Part shown: in pieces, positions 62,504-64,000 of the stretch | Numbering within the stretch: position 1 is the first letter of the stretch | Layout: every line of letters starts with the position of its first letter | NCBI GenBank assembly: GCA_965207535.1 | Contig: CBDBMR010000002.1 | Coordinates: 62,001-126,000 of the forward strand | Source of the DNA: JAJDXO01 sp965207535 | GTDB taxonomy: Bacteria; Pseudomonadota; Alphaproteobacteria; Rhodospirillales; UBA2165 | Direction: 5' to 3' | Length of the DNA stretch: 64,000 nt | Position numbers and translations under genes: made by a program | The notes under the pieces: model-generated | What the model saw: the letters and a program-made list of their open reading frames with translations, nothing else | Databases searched by the model: none | What the model was told of the DNA's origin: nothing

Positions 62504-64000
62504 ATGAAGATTACCGCCGCCGTCCTTGCCGGTTTGGTTTTGGCCGTAATCGCCGCCGTTCTCATTGTGCCGGGGGCTATCGATTGGAACCAACGCACGC
62601 CCGAAATCGTCAAGCTGGTCAAAGACAAAATCGTCATGCTGGTCAAAGACAATACGGGCCGGCATCTGGAGCTCCGCGGCGACATCAGTGTGTCGGTGCT
62701 GCCCATGCCGACGCTCCGCCTCAACGATGTCCGGGTCGCCAATGTCGAGGGTGCAGCGTCCGCCGACATGGTTGTCCTCAAATCCCTGGATGTTCGGGTG
62801 GCGCTGTTGCCGCTGCTCGGCGGAAACATTCAGGTAGAATCTGTCCGTCTCAAGGAGCCCACCATCGACATACAGGTCTTTGCCGATGGCCGCACCAATC
62901 TGGTGTTTTCACCGCCTGAAGCTACGGCACCGGCGCCGGGTGGTACCGGCGGCCGGCCCGCCGACACGCTTCCGGGGCCGGCTGCGGCCCCTTCCGTGGT
63001 GGTTGACGACTTCGTCATTGAAAAGGGCACTGTCATCTTTCGGGATGAAGGCTCCGGCCTAACCGAGCGTATCGAGAACATCAACGGGCGCTTGAATGCA
63101 GCTTCGCTGACCGGTCCCCTGGAAACCACCGGTAATCTGGTCGCCCGTGGTATTCCATTAAATTATAAGATCTCGTTGGGGGCGCTCATCCAGGGCCGGA
63201 CGGTGCCGTTTTCGGCGGACGTCCGAATTGCTCCGGGAGGCGTAAGGACCCGAATGAGCGGCACCCTTGCCGGCCTTCCAACCGAGCCCCGGTTCAATGG
63301 CAAAATCGCCGTCGACGGGGAAAATCTTACCGGGTTCGTGGCCGCGCTGGGTGGGGGCGCAAGCCTGCCGGAAGTTCTGTCCCGCCGATTTGCGCTTAAG
63401 GCGGATGTCGCGGCGGCCGCCGACGCCGTATCGGTCTCCGAACTTGATCTAAGTCTCGACCAGATACGAGGCAGCGGCGCGATCGATTTCACACTTGGCG
63501 AAACGATCGATGCGGACGTCGTGCTGAGGGTGAACCGGTTGGATGTCGAGTCGCTTCTCAAGCCGGCATTCCCCGTCGCAGCTCGAAGGAATTCCGTAGC
63601 CCAAGCGCAGGGCGCGGCGAGGGCCTCACGGGAAATAGCGCCGCCGAGAACGCCGGCGCCCGGCACGGATGCCGGTGCACCCCTTGCGGTTCCCGAAAAC
63701 TTCGATGCGTCCGTCGATCTCACTGTGGGAACAATCGTTTATCGCGACGGCGTGGTGCGGGAGGCAAAATTCGACGCCGCGCTCTCGGCGGGTAAGATCA
63801 CCGTCAATCAGGTGTCCGCGCAGCTGCCCGGGGGTTCTGATTTCACCATGTTTGGATTTGCCGCACTTGAGGACGGCGTGCCGGCGTTCGACGGAAACGT
63901 CGACATGTCCACTAACGATCTCCGCGCCGTATTGACTTGGCTTGGCGTTGCGCCCCCGCCGGTGGCCGCGGACCGCCTTCGCAAGCTCGTTTTTGCCGGC
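62504..64000 (+). CDS. AsmA-family protein, 3' end outside window
   Basis: 499 residues are visible with no stop. An N-terminal membrane helix (KITAAVLAGLVLAVIAAVLI) is followed by the AsmA N-terminal pattern GAIDWNQRTPEIV, GRHLELRGDISVSVLPMPTL, RVANVEG, LKSLDVRVALLPLLGGNIQV, IDIQVFADGRTNLVF. A Pro/Ala-rich linker lies near 145-165. AsmA-like proteins are large bridge-type proteins of the periplasm connected with outer-membrane lipid transport. Residues 34-52 hold a local duplication (KLVKDKIV, MLVKDN) encoded by a repeat with 24-base period. The start ATG 62504 follows GGGAAGGGA. It is divergent from the MFS gene. Confidence 0.88.
   Translation, partial: MKITAAVLAGLVLAVIAAVLIVPGAIDWNQRTPEIVKLVKDKIVMLVKDNTGRHLELRGDISVSVLPMPTLRLNDVRVANVEGAASADMVVLKSLDVRVALLPLLGGNIQVESVRLKEPTIDIQVFADGRTNLVFSPPEATAPAPGGTGGRPADTLPGPAAAPSVVVDDFVIEKGTVIFRDEGSGLTERIENINGRLNAASLTGPLETTGNLVARGIPLNYKISLGALIQGRTVPFSADVRIAPGGVRTRMSGTLAGLPTEPRFNGKIAVDGENLTGFVAALGGGASLPEVLSRRFALKADVAAAADAVSVSELDLSLDQIRGSGAIDFTLGETIDADVVLRVNRLDVESLLKPAFPVAARRNSVAQAQGAARASREIAPPRTPAPGTDAGAPLAVPENFDASVDLTVGTIVYRDGVVREAKFDAALSAGKITVNQVSAQLPGGSDFTMFGFAALEDGVPAFDGNVDMSTNDLRAVLTWLGVAPPPVAADRLRKLVFAG

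Overview
The window is a gene-dense, GC-rich chromosomal segment of an alphaproteobacterium, most likely of the Rhodospirillales or a related lineage. The evidence is gene order and family content: corC-lnt-xre-metK-trmB-rimP-nusA-ylxR-infB-rbfA-truB-rpsO-pnp, fabA-fabB-fabI next to an Irr-type regulator, ubiE-ubiB divergent from mutM, rpsT upstream of dnaA, dnaN-recF-gyrB, a double-domain dCTP deaminase and a DUF3126 protein. I see no tRNA or rRNA genes, insertion sequences, prophage or CRISPR array.

Layout. 1-14.7 kb is one long rightward run for cell-envelope maturation (CorC-like, Lnt), S-adenosylmethionine synthesis, tRNA modification and the transcription/translation block from rimP to pnp. 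A strong intrinsic terminator hairpin sits just ahead of rimP. 14.7-18.1 kb holds the unsaturated fatty-acid genes fabA-fabB-fabI and irr. 18.2-27.6 kb is a mixed metabolic and repair block: a leftward overlapping cluster coaBC-dut-rrf2-cysK-moeB, and ubiE-ubiB divergent from mutM. 27.6-37.1 kb carries rpsT, dnaA, dnaN, recF, gyrB and a class A penicillin-binding protein. 37.1-46.6 kb is more accessory: hldE, a glutathione S-transferase whose active-site cysteine codon is TGA, a DMT exporter, an arylsulfotransferase-like propeller, a metallo-beta-lactamase lipoprotein, a bifunctional aldolase/dehydrogenase and an LsrF-like thiolase. 46.6-46.9 kb is a gene-free stretch with four co-oriented DnaA-box-like 9-mers. 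46.9-64 kb has dcd, a dienelactone hydrolase, a lipoprotein pair (trypsin-like protease plus TraT-like), the RNase P RNA gene on the minus strand, several DUF proteins, a frameshifted nucleoside deoxyribosyltransferase, a fused hydantoinase/oxoprolinase, an MFS permease and the start of an AsmA-like gene.

How the parts work together. The first block makes and matures the translation apparatus (IF2, RbfA, RimP, S15, TruB, TrmB), couples it to transcription (NusA) and RNA turnover (PNPase). The replication block supplies initiator, clamp, recombination mediator and gyrase. The fab and irr genes tie membrane unsaturation and iron status together by proximity only. The most unusual item is the glutathione S-transferase at 39071-39766: a strong ribosome binding site and a family-typical N terminus are followed by an in-frame TGA exactly at the conserved Cys of the CPWVQR motif, with a downstream stem-loop at SECIS-like spacing. 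This predicts a selenocysteine enzyme. The DnaA-box cluster, the rimP leader with two mutually exclusive pairings, and several decayed or frameshifted genes are the other points worth checking. All calls come from reading the sequence; no database search was possible.
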